The translations under genes and the position numbers were made by a program. A stretch of DNA of 64,000 nucleotides from Brevibacillus brevis. Its GTDB lineage: Bacteria > Bacillota > Bacilli > Brevibacillales > Brevibacillaceae. The stretch covers positions 4,107,001 through 4,171,000 of the forward strand of contig NZ_CP134050.1 in assembly GCF_031583145.1 (NCBI RefSeq). The letters run 5' to 3'. This document shows positions 7,056 through 15,284 of the stretch, in pieces; position 1 is the first letter of the stretch; the number at the start of each line of letters is the position of its first letter. Below the pieces are notes generated by a model, which was not told the DNA's origin, ran no database searches, and saw only the letters and a list, made by a program, of their open reading frames with translations.

Positions 7056-7934
7056 TCACCCGATCACTCGGGTAATTTCGCCGCTCAACCGCCGCTCTTT
7101 GTTGTTGATCCGCTGCAGCTGGATGAACACCACTTGTCCCTCTTTGAGCAAGCCTTTGTGCAGGCTCCGCTTCGGATGCAGGCAGTACACATCCAAGCCA
7201 GGCACGAGTTCGACCCAATACCCAGCATCGAATTGCCGTTTAATCACGCCTTTGTACACACCTCGGAGGTTGAACCGTGTGCCAATCAATTCCCATTTGT
7301 CCTGGAGAACAGGGGCCACGATGAGCCTAATGGACGAAGCTGGCATTTTCTCGCCTTGATCTTCCCCGGCTGCCGCTTCACTCTGCTGCGCCGCATGCCC
7401 ATCCCTAATAATCTCCTTGACTTCAACGGTGAGCGTGTGGCCTACCTGATACACGTCTCGCAAATTCTTAAACGGCAATTTCAAGTCGGAATTGGTAAAC
7501 GAAAATGAGAACCCGGAGGTTTCCACGACGATGCGGTTCTGCGACACTTTCGTTACCGTTGCCGTGTATTGATCCCCTACTTTCATCCGCCGCAAGGCAA
7601 TTTCCTGCATCAGGTCGATGGCACGGGTACGACTGCACAGCACTTGTTCGGCATCCTGGTCAATATGCAGGATCATGACCGGAATGGTCTGTCCTAGGAA
7701 TTCATTCATCTCGGACGTTTTTTCCACGCCTGTTTCCATTCGCGGAACGATGCCTTTCACAGTACCAGTCGGCTCTACTTCCAATACCCAGCAGCGAACG
7801 GATTCTCCGTTTAATTTGTGTGTCTCCAAGCCGACAACATTTGCCTGAATGGCCATGTTATTTTGTTTGGCTGCGAACAGCTCCGCCCAAAAGTTCTTCT
7901 GATCTCCTTTGCGCTCCAAAATGTTTGCCAACAT
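7056..7934 (-). CDS. S1-domain-like RNA-binding protein
   Basis: About 292 residues with repeated OB/S1-like segments: MKVGDQYTATVTKVSQNRIVVE (near 125-145), YQVGHTLTVEVKEI (near 165) and NLRGVYKGVIKRQFDAGYWVEL (near 235), each with the G-x-x-x-x-G-x-V pattern of S1 repeats. The ATG at 7934 is preceded by AAAGGAGG at eight bases; the upstream GTG lies inside that site and is not the start. It may bind plasmid RNA or assist translation; the neighbouring structured RNA is a conceivable partner, though nothing proves it. Confidence 0.65.
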   Translation of the reverse strand: MLANILERKGDQKNFWAELFAAKQNNMAIQANVVGLETHKLNGESVRCWVLEVEPTGTVKGIVPRMETGVEKTSEMNEFLGQTIPVMILHIDQDAEQVLCSRTRAIDLMQEIALRRMKVGDQYTATVTKVSQNRIVVETSGFSFSFTNSDLKLPFKNLRDVYQVGHTLTVEVKEIIRDGHAAQQSEAAAGEDQGEKMPASSIRLIVAPVLQDKWELIGTRFNLRGVYKGVIKRQFDAGYWVELVPGLDVYCLHPKRSLHKGLLKEGQVVFIQLQRINNKERRLSGEITRVIG

Positions 7935-7969
7935 GAACAATTCCTCCTTTTTCACATGAATGTGAGAAA

Positions 7970-8006
7970 ATAAAAATAGCCCTCATCCTTATGGGAGAGT
8001 AGCTAT
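7970..8006 (-). terminator. Probable terminator between micro-protein and S1-like gene
   Basis: ATAGC (7976-7980) pairs with GCTAT (8002-8006), with partial CTC/GAG pairing inside and a TTTTTA run on the minus strand. Moderate stem. Confidence 0.5.
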
Positions 8007-8008
8007 GA

Positions 8009-8188
8009 TCATACCTTCCAATATCTTTCTTCTCGCTCGTCCAGAATAAATGCTCCCGTTTTTATGTCCACTCGGAGGAATGGAACGAACGGTACCTCCT
8101 CACTGACTTTTGCTGATCGCTTCTTTCGAGTTGCTGGCTTCTGGGTTGCCACCATCTGTTGTTTGTTGACAGCCGCTTGACTTGCCAT
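8009..8188 (-). CDS. 59-residue basic small protein
   Basis: Starts at ATG (8188) with AAAGGTGGAG about six to eight bases upstream. The N-terminal half is Gln/Lys-rich (MASQAAVNKQQMVATQKPA, then RKKRS); the C-terminal half is conserved-looking, VPFLRVDIKTGAFILDERE ending RYWKV. There is no membrane segment. It follows the coupling-protein gene and a TM micro-protein in the same direction, so it may be a transfer accessory factor. No family recognised. Confidence 0.6.
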   Translation of the reverse strand: MASQAAVNKQQMVATQKPATRKKRSAKVSEEVPFVPFLRVDIKTGAFILDEREERYWKV

Positions 8189-8227
8189 GCCAAATCTCCA
8201 CCTTTACCAAATATCTTGAAGCCCCCA

Positions 8228-8308
8228 CTAGGAGAATGCCTCCAGAAGGGTTAAACCCGCTACTATCGTGATTCCTACCAAAACCAGGGTCCAAAATCGC
8301 CATTTCAT
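8228..8308 (-). CDS. 26-residue single-pass membrane micro-protein
   Basis: ATG at 8308 with a G-rich ribosome site (GGGGGTG) about eight bases upstream. The product MKWRFWTLVLVGITIVAGLT plus LLEAFS is almost entirely one hydrophobic helix. It lies 38 bases after the stop of the VirD4-like ATPase, which itself lacks membrane helices, so it could tether or regulate that protein. Too short for homology; support is the ribosome site, the helix and its place in the operon. Confidence 0.5.
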   Translation of the reverse strand: MKWRFWTLVLVGITIVAGLTLLEAFS

Positions 8309-8346
8309 CCAATGGACACCCCCACTTCATTTGAGAGGAAGCCGTA

Positions 8347-9840
8347 TTATCCCGTTTTTCGTTTGGCTTTTCGTAACGTAAACCATTTCTCTTCCCCGGA
8401 AAGATTGGCCTGCTCCGGAAACACAATCGTGATCTTCTTTCTCGGCTGATCTCCCTCCTCTTGTGAGACTGCTGCTAATGTCTCCTGTGATTCGGTTGGG
8501 GAATCCCTCGCGATCATCTCTTCCTTCCGTTTTCTCGTCACTTTCTCTACCCATGCGAATGGTTTCCGATTTGATTCTTCCTCCTTTCCTTCCGGTATTC
8601 GAACCAATTCCCCCTTCACAAGTTTGGGTACCTGTAATTGCCCGTTCTTCACAAGCCTGGCGACAAAGTGATAGGCTGGCAACTCCATGAGTTGTGTCGG
8701 GGTAAACCGCGGTACTTCCTTTTCCGTCTGCGTCACTTTGTCCGCCGTGAATGCCTTTATTCCCATATGGGTGTCGTACATTTTGGTCTGATTGACGCGT
8801 TTTTCCGTCCCAAATAAGGCACTAAACTTCTTCGCATCCGCTTCGTGTTCGCAGGCGAAAATCAATTTGTTCCGGCAGTTGGTCATAATGGTATCCTCCA
8901 ACCCGGGATATCCGTCCACCTTCAGTTGGGAAATATTCTGGATGGCGATCGTACACGCGTTTCGATATTTTCGCCCCAACGTCAATAGCCGGCGAAAATC
9001 CGGATTGAGGTATTCGGGCAGCTCATCGATGAAGGTGTAATGCGGGCGTCTCGTCCATTGGTTCCCCGGCCGACGGAAAACGGCATTTTGAAACGTCATG
9101 ATGGCAAACTGACCGAAAATGCTGCTGAGATTCCCCAACTCTCCCAATGCGGAGTTGATGAGAACCACGCCTCCGTTAGCCAAATGCTCCTCAAACCGGA
9201 CGCTTTCCTCTTTCTTTTTCGTTAGCAGTTTCAACACCAGCTCGTTCCCCACCAAGTCTTCCAACTGCATCCGAAGACCGGTAGAAATTTTGGTGAAGTT
9301 TTCACTGTCGAAAACCTCAACCTGAAAAAACTCCACAAGGTCATCTCGCCTGTGTTTTCGTTCATACTCCGTGATGTGTTCCTTCAGCGTTTTGAGATTC
9401 CGGAGCGCGCGGACAATATGCAGCAGATCGGCATCGTCTCCGTACAGCCGCTTCAACAGCAAAACCGCATTTCGCGCGGCCATTTCCTGCACCAATGCGA
9501 AAAAGGCTTCTTGTTTGCCAAAAAGCCTTTTTAGTACGGTCCTCGTCATTTCCGCAACGACTTGAGGTTCGCCCAGCAACGGGTTCAGACCATCGCTCCC
9601 GTGCCACGTTGGATCGACGCGTCGTACCGGGATTCCATAGGCAAGGCACCCCTGGTAAATATCCTCCACAAAGTCACCACTCGGCTCCAAAATCAGCATT
9701 CCGACACGGTTTCCCCGCTTATACGACTCCAAGACCTGCATGGCCATGGGAGAGAGCAAGTAACTCGTTTTCCCACTGCCCGTTGGTCCCACAACCAAGG
9801 TGTGCAAAAACGCGTCTAAGCCGCCATAGGTGACTACCAT
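8347..9840 (-). CDS. VirD4/TraG-like type IV coupling protein (soluble form)
   Basis: A 497-residue ATPase. Walker A GPTGSGKT is at residues 18-25; MLILEPSGDF follows where coupling proteins carry their conserved D/E-P-x-G segment; Walker B is HYTFIDELPEYL, followed by the arginine/glutamine-rich LLTLGRKYRNACTIAIQNISQL, typical of VirD4/TraG enzymes. Coupling proteins bring the relaxosome to the secretion channel. The usual N-terminal membrane domain is absent: the Walker motif starts at residue 18 and the ATG (9840) has GAAAGGAGG upstream, so this is not a start error. The C-terminal 100 residues are charged and probably disordered. Confidence 0.88.
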   Translation of the reverse strand: MVVTYGGLDAFLHTLVVGPTGSGKTSYLLSPMAMQVLESYKRGNRVGMLILEPSGDFVEDIYQGCLAYGIPVRRVDPTWHGSDGLNPLLGEPQVVAEMTRTVLKRLFGKQEAFFALVQEMAARNAVLLLKRLYGDDADLLHIVRALRNLKTLKEHITEYERKHRRDDLVEFFQVEVFDSENFTKISTGLRMQLEDLVGNELVLKLLTKKKEESVRFEEHLANGGVVLINSALGELGNLSSIFGQFAIMTFQNAVFRRPGNQWTRRPHYTFIDELPEYLNPDFRRLLTLGRKYRNACTIAIQNISQLKVDGYPGLEDTIMTNCRNKLIFACEHEADAKKFSALFGTEKRVNQTKMYDTHMGIKAFTADKVTQTEKEVPRFTPTQLMELPAYHFVARLVKNGQLQVPKLVKGELVRIPEGKEEESNRKPFAWVEKVTRKRKEEMIARDSPTESQETLAAVSQEEGDQPRKKITIVFPEQANLSGEEKWFTLRKAKRKTG

Positions 9841-9888
9841 GTTCGTTTATTTTGCCTCCTTTCAATATCGACAGCTTGAAAAAATACG

Positions 9889-9952
9889 TTTTAGACTTAA
9901 ACGACCTACCCACAAAAAGCAGTCTAAAACAAGAAAAAAGTTTTAGACTGCT
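9889..9952 (-). terminator. Terminator hairpin with three GTTTTAGACT copies
   Basis: AGCAGTCTAAAAC (9918-9930) pairs perfectly with GTTTTAGACTGCT (9940-9952), with a U-run on the minus strand, closing the phosphoesterase gene 75 bases downstream of its stop. A third copy, GTTTTAGACTTAAACG, lies at 9889-9904, so the decamer may also be a protein-binding site ahead of the coupling-protein gene. Confidence 0.7.
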
Positions 9953-10027
9953 AAAGTGGTTACTTCACTATAGATTCCCGTAAGTACAATAACTCTGAAT
10001 CGTATTTATTCACTGTTGATATACTAT

Positions 10028-10738
10028 TTACGGACCTTCCGTTGGAGGATTTAACACATGGTCTGCAAAGACATCTGCCATTGGCATACCACAACCACGA
10101 ATTTGCTCAGCGGCATTCTGATAATCATATTCTGTTTCACGTAGTTCTACGTGTGGACCTAATAGAGCCCAACATGCTCCTCTAGCGGCACTTTGAAGTC
10201 CAACGCTACCTGCATTGACGATACGCTTACCAAGTACAGTACGGTCAAATTGAATATGTGTATGCCCACAAACAACGATTCCTTGACTTACTGATTCAAT
10301 CATCGGAGCAATTTCATTATCTGGAGTGTCTTTGCGAATCGCTTCTTCATCGCTCCTTGGTGAGCCATGAACGAACAGTACTTCACCCAATCCATCGATG
10401 GTAAGCGTCAAACTTTCTCGTAAGTTCCGTAAAAATTCCATCTGCTGATTCGATAATCGCTCTGCACACCACCGATTTATTTCTGCTATCCAATCATCTA
10501 GCCCTTGTTCGACTCCGTATCTACCCGCTACCTCTCGATCAGCATTGCCTCTAATAAAATAGACAGTACCTCTAAGCGACAAAAGCCGTTCCATGACTAA
10601 TGCTGGTTGCGGTCCCCAAGCTAAGTCCCCACCAACTACAATTGCATCGACATTACAATTCTGAATTTCAGACAGCACAGCTTCTAATGCTGAAGCATTT
10701 CCGTGGATATCATAAATTGCAGCGACTCGCTTAAGCAT
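10028..10738 (-). CDS. Metallophosphoesterase (YfcE/MJ0936-like)
   Basis: About 236 residues with the full dimetal phosphoesterase set in order: DIHGN (10-14), GGDLAWG, RGNADRE, VHGSPRSDEE and CGHTHIQ. These enzymes hydrolyse phosphodiesters using Mn or similar metals; some act on cyclic nucleotides or RNA ends. The ATG at 10738 is preferred because GAGGAGGGA lies upstream; a Met eight codons earlier has no site. It is flanked by a terminator and a 230-bp gap, so it is probably transcribed alone. It looks like cargo, and its substrate is unknown. Confidence 0.9.
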   Translation of the reverse strand: MLKRVAAIYDIHGNASALEAVLSEIQNCNVDAIVVGGDLAWGPQPALVMERLLSLRGTVYFIRGNADREVAGRYGVEQGLDDWIAEINRWCAERLSNQQMEFLRNLRESLTLTIDGLGEVLFVHGSPRSDEEAIRKDTPDNEIAPMIESVSQGIVVCGHTHIQFDRTVLGKRIVNAGSVGLQSAARGACWALLGPHVELRETEYDYQNAAEQIRGCGMPMADVFADHVLNPPTEGP

Positions 10739-10970
10739 TCTATCCCTCCTCAATGAATTCATCTGTTTTTTTATTCTACCGTCTATCTTTACAAAAGTTG
10801 CTGACTAGCCCATGCGACTTGAAATTTGTATTTCGCTAAACTGCCCTAGCTTAACAACTCTCCTCTAGTCTAAATCTCTTTTATCCTGAACAAATATACC
10901 ATCGAGCAGATGCTCCTAAACTCATCCACCGATTTTCAACTTCCCCCCGCTGTGTATCAACTGATCCCCC

Positions 10971-11471
10971 TTATTCTCCACCTGGACGAAATGGTTCACT
11001 AGTGATTTCGTTCGTACGGTCCATCCCCAACTGGAATTCGATCAACTCCCAATCTTGCCCCATCGCCTTTTTTGCCTTTTTGGTAAATGTGCCAATGGAC
11101 GTCTGTACCCATTTGGGGAGGGCAACCGTAAAGCGGTGACACATCTTGATGCCGGCCACGGCATATAAGACGGTCACCGCTAATGTGATCAACAACCAGT
11201 TCATCGCCCCATCCCCGTTCCAATACTCCAAGGCCACCTGGTACAAGACGTGACGGACTTCATCTCCCTTCCATCCCATGAGAATCCAATAGGCCGCCCC
11301 CATCCACCAGCCGGAATAGGAATCCTGTTTTTTCCATACCCACAATGTTATCCACAATATCCACAGAATCCCCAACCAGAGCAAGAGAGGAATCCAGGTC
11401 ATGGGGAGGGCGTTCGCAAGAACAAATCCCGCTGTGACGATCACGAGAAATGATGCCCTTCCTTCTCCCAT
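10971..11471 (-). CDS. Membrane protein of unknown function
   Basis: About 166 residues starting at the ATG that overlaps the stop of the replication-relaxation-like gene (TGATG), with GGAGGGG upstream. Hydrophobic segments lie at residues 7-45 (probably two helices, Trp-rich) and near 92-108 (WLLITLAVTVLYAVAG). The C-terminal 50 residues are soluble and charged. Coupled to the previous gene, it may be its membrane partner in transfer or replication. No family recognised. Confidence 0.65.
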   Translation of the reverse strand: MGEGRASFLVIVTAGFVLANALPMTWIPLLLWLGILWILWITLWVWKKQDSYSGWWMGAAYWILMGWKGDEVRHVLYQVALEYWNGDGAMNWLLITLAVTVLYAVAGIKMCHRFTVALPKWVQTSIGTFTKKAKKAMGQDWELIEFQLGMDRTNEITSEPFRPGGE

Positions 11472-12205
11472 CACAAGGCCCCCTCCGCTTTCCAGACGTT
11501 CCTCCCTGCTTTTCTCATGGCCGCTTCCCATCCGGCGCCAAGACTCAAAATCGCCATTCCTTCATCGTAGGGGAGAACGTACTCCCAATGATCCGGAAGG
11601 CCCCATTGTTCCATGCACCACCCATTTCGGCTGAGAACGATCACACCGTCCACGATCCCCCTCACCCTACGGGATTCTTCTTTCGCCCGGTAGATCGGCA
11701 ATCTCCCTCCCTGCGGTTCGATTACGAACAAGGCATACTTTTGCTCTTCCCACATGAGGATGCCGCCAATACGAGATTGCTCTCGATCTTGGCGGCCCCA
11801 CCCGACAAATTCATACTTCGGTATCCACACCCAGCCGACTTTTTCGCACGCTACTGCTACGTTCATAATCCATAGGCGGTTCCATTGCGCAACTTTGCTG
11901 TCATTCCGCCATTCTTCCCATCGACGAATCTCGATCTCCAACCGTTCTAGGCTCCACCCCTCAACGTCAGCCAACATTTCCAGCCCTTTTTTCAGTAGAT
12001 ACCAACAGTATCCCCTCGGCCACTCCCGGTTGTAGATTGCTCGTTTAGCAATGTATCCGCGCTCTTGTAACGTTGCAATTCGTGTATACCCGTATCTTCG
12101 ACCGTCAAAAATCCGTTGCCGCAGTACATCTGATGTGCATCCACGATACGCCCATATCATCCGAAACAGCGCAATGTCATTTGTCGTGATTTCTGGTGTT
12201 CTCAC
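11471..12205 (-). CDS. Replication-relaxation (Replic_Relax)-like protein
   Basis: About 244 residues beginning MRTPEITTNDIALFRMIWAY. The first 75 residues form a winged-helix layout (CTSDVLRQRIF, GYTRIATLQERGYI). The second half resembles a degenerate PD-(D/E)XK-like domain with a conserved Trp-rich core. This is the architecture of the replication-relaxation family found on mobilisable plasmids of Bacillota and Actinobacteria. The GTG at 12205 is chosen because AAGGGGG lies seven bases upstream. It could be the DNA-binding component of plasmid mobilisation; the gene-free repeat region directly upstream would be a natural target. Confidence 0.6.
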   Translation of the reverse strand: MRTPEITTNDIALFRMIWAYRGCTSDVLRQRIFDGRRYGYTRIATLQERGYIAKRAIYNREWPRGYCWYLLKKGLEMLADVEGWSLERLEIEIRRWEEWRNDSKVAQWNRLWIMNVAVACEKVGWVWIPKYEFVGWGRQDREQSRIGGILMWEEQKYALFVIEPQGGRLPIYRAKEESRRVRGIVDGVIVLSRNGWCMEQWGLPDHWEYVLPYDEGMAILSLGAGWEAAMRKAGRNVWKAEGAL

Positions 12206-12391
12206 CAGCGTTCCCCCTTCCTCGTTGCTGTATGGCTCGCAACCGTCGAGTGCGGGGCACTCTCCCACTTGCTCGCCCGTTTTCGTTTACCGATCAACTT
12301 TCAGACAACCAACATTCCCTCTTTCTACACCCGTGGAATTGCAGTTCTTCCCCCGGCATTTTGACCTCTCCCGGCTGCTGGTCACCTGGGC

Positions 12392-12428
12392 AGATTAGGG
12401 GCTTCAGCCTCCGGCCTTAGCCCCTAAT
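12392..12428. other. Hairpin with 10-bp perfect stem
   Basis: GATTAGGGGC (12392-12401) pairs with GCCCCTAATC (12419-12428) around a 17-base loop. There is no T-run on either side, so it is not a simple terminator; an origin or nick-site hairpin is possible. Confidence 0.55.
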
Positions 12429-12513
12429 CCCACCGGAATTGCCCTTTGATTGCACAACCCCGACCCCCAATCTCCAAAACCCATAGAACGACATGGGATC
12501 AGGACACTTTTTT

Positions 12514-12787
12514 CATATGGAATCTGTCTTTTTGCTCCTACCCCGTAGTTAACCCCCGAAAGGCAGATATGGAACCAAAGAATCTTCACAACACCCGGCA
12601 TCTGAATTTTGCTTTCCTTAAATAGCAAAGTTCAAACATAGGGAATCAAATGATTCTAACTAACCCCTGTTTTCACCCTCTGTATCGTATGGATTCTAAA
12701 TTGATTCCATAGGATAGCCGCTAACGTCATGTGGAAATTTCTGTAGATTTTTTTAATTCCATATGAAAGAGCGCTTTGATTCCATAC
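12514..12787. repeat. Seven dispersed RTATGGAATC-type motifs
   Basis: Plus-strand copies: CATATGGAATC (12514), GATATGGAACC (12566), CATAGGGAATC (12637), CGTATGGATTC (12686). Minus-strand copies: 12702-12712, 12753-12764, 12776-12787, each reading TATGGAAT with YAA following. Such clustered decamers are typical binding sites of a plasmid replication, partition or transfer protein. Confidence 0.6.
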
Positions 12788-12812
12788 GTATACAACCACT
12801 GTTTTTTGGGTT

Positions 12813-13382
12813 TTACACCGCCAAGAACTCCATTAATTTTCGTCTGGGCAGCACGTACATTTCCGTGTGGGGGTGATCGGCGTTTGGTTCATAGTCAAAC
12901 AAAAGAGACACCCGACTTTTGTTGTCGTCGGGGATGAAATAGGCGTTTACCAACGCATCGATCATCCACTTGTACACGTGGTTGTCCAGGTCAATGAGAA
13001 GATTGGCGGGATAATGGTTCCGAATCCAGATCGCCACGGGCTCCTGGAAGTAGTAATTTCCCACTCCATCCCTCGTATTAAAACCATCCCAAGCCTTCTT
13101 GCGGTCCGGCTGCCAGAATGCTCGCAAGGCTTCTTCCGTCCCTACCAACCACTCCTGCTTGATCTGCTCTCGCAGTCCCGGTGCGTGGTTCTTCAATCGA
13201 CTGAACACGGGAGCCAATTCCGGATAGACCAACCGAAAACAATGGTCTTCCAATGGTTCCAACACCGGTTGAAAAGAGCATGGATCTTCCACGGGATTCC
13301 TTTCTTTCATCCATTCCTTTAACTGATACTGCGCTTGCAGGAGAAGTTCATAGGTTTGTTCCACCCCTGTACGTTCCCACAT
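12813..13382 (-). CDS. Hypothetical protein downstream of tubRZ
   Basis: A 189-residue soluble protein starting MWERTGVEQTYELLLQ, with AGAAGGTGG seven bases upstream. It is rich in aromatic and acidic residues and has no recognised motif; WIRNHYPANLLIDLDNHVYK followed by YFIPDDNKSRVSLLF in the second half looks like the alpha/beta core. A 150-bp gap with inverted GGATAC repeats separates it from tubZ, so it may be controlled separately. Function unknown. Confidence 0.6.
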   Translation of the reverse strand: MWERTGVEQTYELLLQAQYQLKEWMKERNPVEDPCSFQPVLEPLEDHCFRLVYPELAPVFSRLKNHAPGLREQIKQEWLVGTEEALRAFWQPDRKKAWDGFNTRDGVGNYYFQEPVAIWIRNHYPANLLIDLDNHVYKWMIDALVNAYFIPDDNKSRVSLLFDYEPNADHPHTEMYVLPRRKLMEFLAV

Positions 13383-13411
13383 AAAACCACCTTCTCAATA
13401 GATTGGGCAGA

Positions 13412-13519
13412 GGATACCTTCGCCATCCGTTGGGATACTATCGGCATACGTACCGTTCGTTCCAAAATGCTGTATTCTCGGCTCTCCGTCGTAATTGGTA
13501 TAGGATACCGACAGTATCC
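13412..13519. repeat. GGATAC inverted repeats between tubZ and the next gene
   Basis: GGGATACTATCGG (13432-13444) is matched in reverse by CCGACAGTATCC (13508-13519) with one mismatch. Further copies are GGATACC at 13412 and a GGTAT/ATACC pair near 13497-13509. Likely operator or partition-type sites; no coding potential. Confidence 0.5.
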
Positions 13520-13531
13520 ATAGGGATGCTG

Positions 13532-14995
13532 TTACTGGTTTTCATGAAGACGAATCTTCCGAAGGGCATCAAAGCGGTTTCCTGATCGTTGGCCAAAGCG
13601 ATTCGGCTGCTCCTCTTTCTTCCCCTCCTGATTCTCATCGTCTTTGGTGACAGCCGACTGTGATCGACTGAACACCGACTGAAATCCTCCCCCAAAACCA
13701 CCCCCTCCGAATTTGTTCGTTTTCGGCTGATATGGGTTGAACGTAGACTGTTTCACATTTTTGATAGCGGCAGACACATCAACATCCACTTCCGATTCTT
13801 GTTGAACCTGCTCTTGTTTTTCCTTGATCTGCTGAAGTTCTTTCGCCAGCTCGGCGAATCGGCTTGGCATCCCCATCCCGGCAAAAAAGGTGTAGATGAC
13901 CGCGTAATTTTCATTCCAGATCGGGTCGCCAAACTTGCCTCTCATCTGCGTGATCGGATTGTAGTCACTGATCACTTTTTTGATCGTCCGTTCCGTGATG
14001 ACATCCTTGAAAAAGTCCGCGTTGGACGGCCGCAAAATAAAACCGCCGTACATCGTCGCCGTTTGGTACTGGTGCCCGCAAGCAAAGTACCCCTTTTCGA
14101 TGCTTGCTTTCATCTTGGCTTCCAGTTTTTCGATGGTAAAATCCGGTTCCAACCGCGCTTTCGCTATCGTAAGAAGCTTGCCGGAGAGCTGCATCAACTT
14201 GATGAAGTCGGACGGGTCATAGGTTACGTTGTCGCTTCCAAAGTTGGCCGGGATGAGATTGGCCTCGTGGATGGTACTAATGATCGCATTATTCCCCTCG
14301 TCCTTCCAGGACAGTGTCGTATGTTGGAGTGTCCGCGATCCTTTCTTCAATGCAAAATCATGGTAAATCTTTTTGTTGTCGGTTAACATCACGCTGGCTA
14401 ACGGCTTGGTGTCAGAGGATTCAAACAACTCTTCCTGTACCTTGAGAAACTCCTGAATCTCCTTTAGCAGTAGCAATGCGTTTGCGATTTCATCCGGATC
14501 GTCAAACGGCAGCGAAATAAGTAAGGTGATCGGAACCGGAAAGAATCCTTCCTTGATCAAATTAAGGGTAAGAGAGCCCCAACCGGTTCCCACCCCACCC
14601 CCGGCTCCAAGCGAAATGATCAGATGGTCCACATTTGCAAATTTCTTTTCCATGGCCACAGCCAACTGGCTTCTCAATTCATTCGCCTTGGGGTTTAACG
14701 TCGGATCGAATAACTCGACCACAAGAGATGGAGTCCGAGCAGCTCCTTTCATTCCGTCAAAGTGAATGCGATCCTTTTCCGGGATATTTTTCAGGTGAAT
14801 CATATCCGCCTGGGCAAAGTTGATTGCCAACGTTGGGTAGCATTGTGTCCCATCCGCAAAGCGATAACCGGCAAAGATATCCGCATCCTTGTTCCCTTTT
14901 TGGCCGGCGCCTATCACGCCAAATCGCAAGGACACATCTTGGATTAGGCCACTGTTTGTCATGAACTCCAATTCTTTACTGTTCATCAGGCTCAT
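13532..14995 (-). CDS. tubZ: TubZ-type plasmid tubulin GTPase
   Basis: A 487-residue tubulin/FtsZ superfamily protein. The tubulin signature GAGGGVGTGWG spans residues 130-140, FGVIGAGQKGN at 25-35 fits the first nucleotide loop, and the length and layout match TubZ of Bacillus virulence plasmids rather than chromosomal FtsZ. TubZ forms treadmilling filaments that segregate plasmids through TubR bound at tubC. The C-terminal 90 residues are Gly- and Gln-rich with a basic end (FGQRSGNRFDALRKI), like the tail that contacts TubR. Its start overlaps the TubR gene and has GAGGGGGG upstream. Confidence 0.9.
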   Translation of the reverse strand: MSLMNSKELEFMTNSGLIQDVSLRFGVIGAGQKGNKDADIFAGYRFADGTQCYPTLAINFAQADMIHLKNIPEKDRIHFDGMKGAARTPSLVVELFDPTLNPKANELRSQLAVAMEKKFANVDHLIISLGAGGGVGTGWGSLTLNLIKEGFFPVPITLLISLPFDDPDEIANALLLLKEIQEFLKVQEELFESSDTKPLASVMLTDNKKIYHDFALKKGSRTLQHTTLSWKDEGNNAIISTIHEANLIPANFGSDNVTYDPSDFIKLMQLSGKLLTIAKARLEPDFTIEKLEAKMKASIEKGYFACGHQYQTATMYGGFILRPSNADFFKDVITERTIKKVISDYNPITQMRGKFGDPIWNENYAVIYTFFAGMGMPSRFAELAKELQQIKEKQEQVQQESEVDVDVSAAIKNVKQSTFNPYQPKTNKFGGGGFGGGFQSVFSRSQSAVTKDDENQEGKKEEQPNRFGQRSGNRFDALRKIRLHENQ

Positions 14996-15284
14996 GGTAT
15001 CCCCCCTCGTTTGAAGTCAGCAACAAATAATCTACAAACGCTTGTCCTTCCTCGGAGAGCGAGTAGAGCGTTTCTCGTCTTGGTGTCCTCAACTTTAGAA
15101 GACCGGAAAAATACAACGCTTCAACACAAGCATGGACGACTGTTTTGCTGTATCTACTCGTGTCAATGATCGATTGTTTATTGATCTCTCCGCTCTCTCC
15201 GATAATGCAAAGAACATCCTTCATGGGTTCAGTCAGTCGGTTAGAAAACAAGGCATAGTGTCTCGACTCGTACAATCGGGTCAT
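14976..15284 (-). CDS. tubR: TubR-like winged-helix centromere-binding protein
   Basis: A 102-residue winged-helix protein directly upstream of and overlapping tubZ, the same size and order as tubR-tubZ of pBtoxis-type plasmids. The helix-turn-helix is SGEINKQSIIDTSRYSKTVV and the wing is LLKLRTPRRETLYSLSEEG. TubR binds tubC repeats, couples plasmid DNA to TubZ filaments and usually represses its own operon. Here the operon is not led by tubR: the start overlaps the upstream LuxR-type gene (ATGA), so tubC cannot be immediately upstream and must lie elsewhere, for example in a nearby repeat cluster. Confidence 0.75.
   Translation of the reverse strand: MTRLYESRHYALFSNRLTEPMKDVLCIIGESGEINKQSIIDTSRYSKTVVHACVEALYFSGLLKLRTPRRETLYSLSEEGQAFVDYLLLTSNEGGYHEPDEQ

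Larger units (their letters stand above)
12206..12812. other. Gene-free, repeat-rich segment (candidate cis site)
   Basis: No convincing coding sequence on either strand. The left half holds a 10-bp-stem hairpin (12392-12428). The right half is AT-rich and carries at least seven copies of a RTATGGAATC-type motif in both orientations (listed separately). It lies between the operon led by the replication-relaxation-like gene and the genes downstream of tubRZ, so an origin, partition site or transfer origin is plausible. Confidence 0.6.

Noticed and set aside
9889..9952. GTTTTAGA sequences resembling the start of type II CRISPR repeats or a tracrRNA
   Set aside because: Only three short copies, two of them as a terminator stem, no regular spacers and no cas genes.
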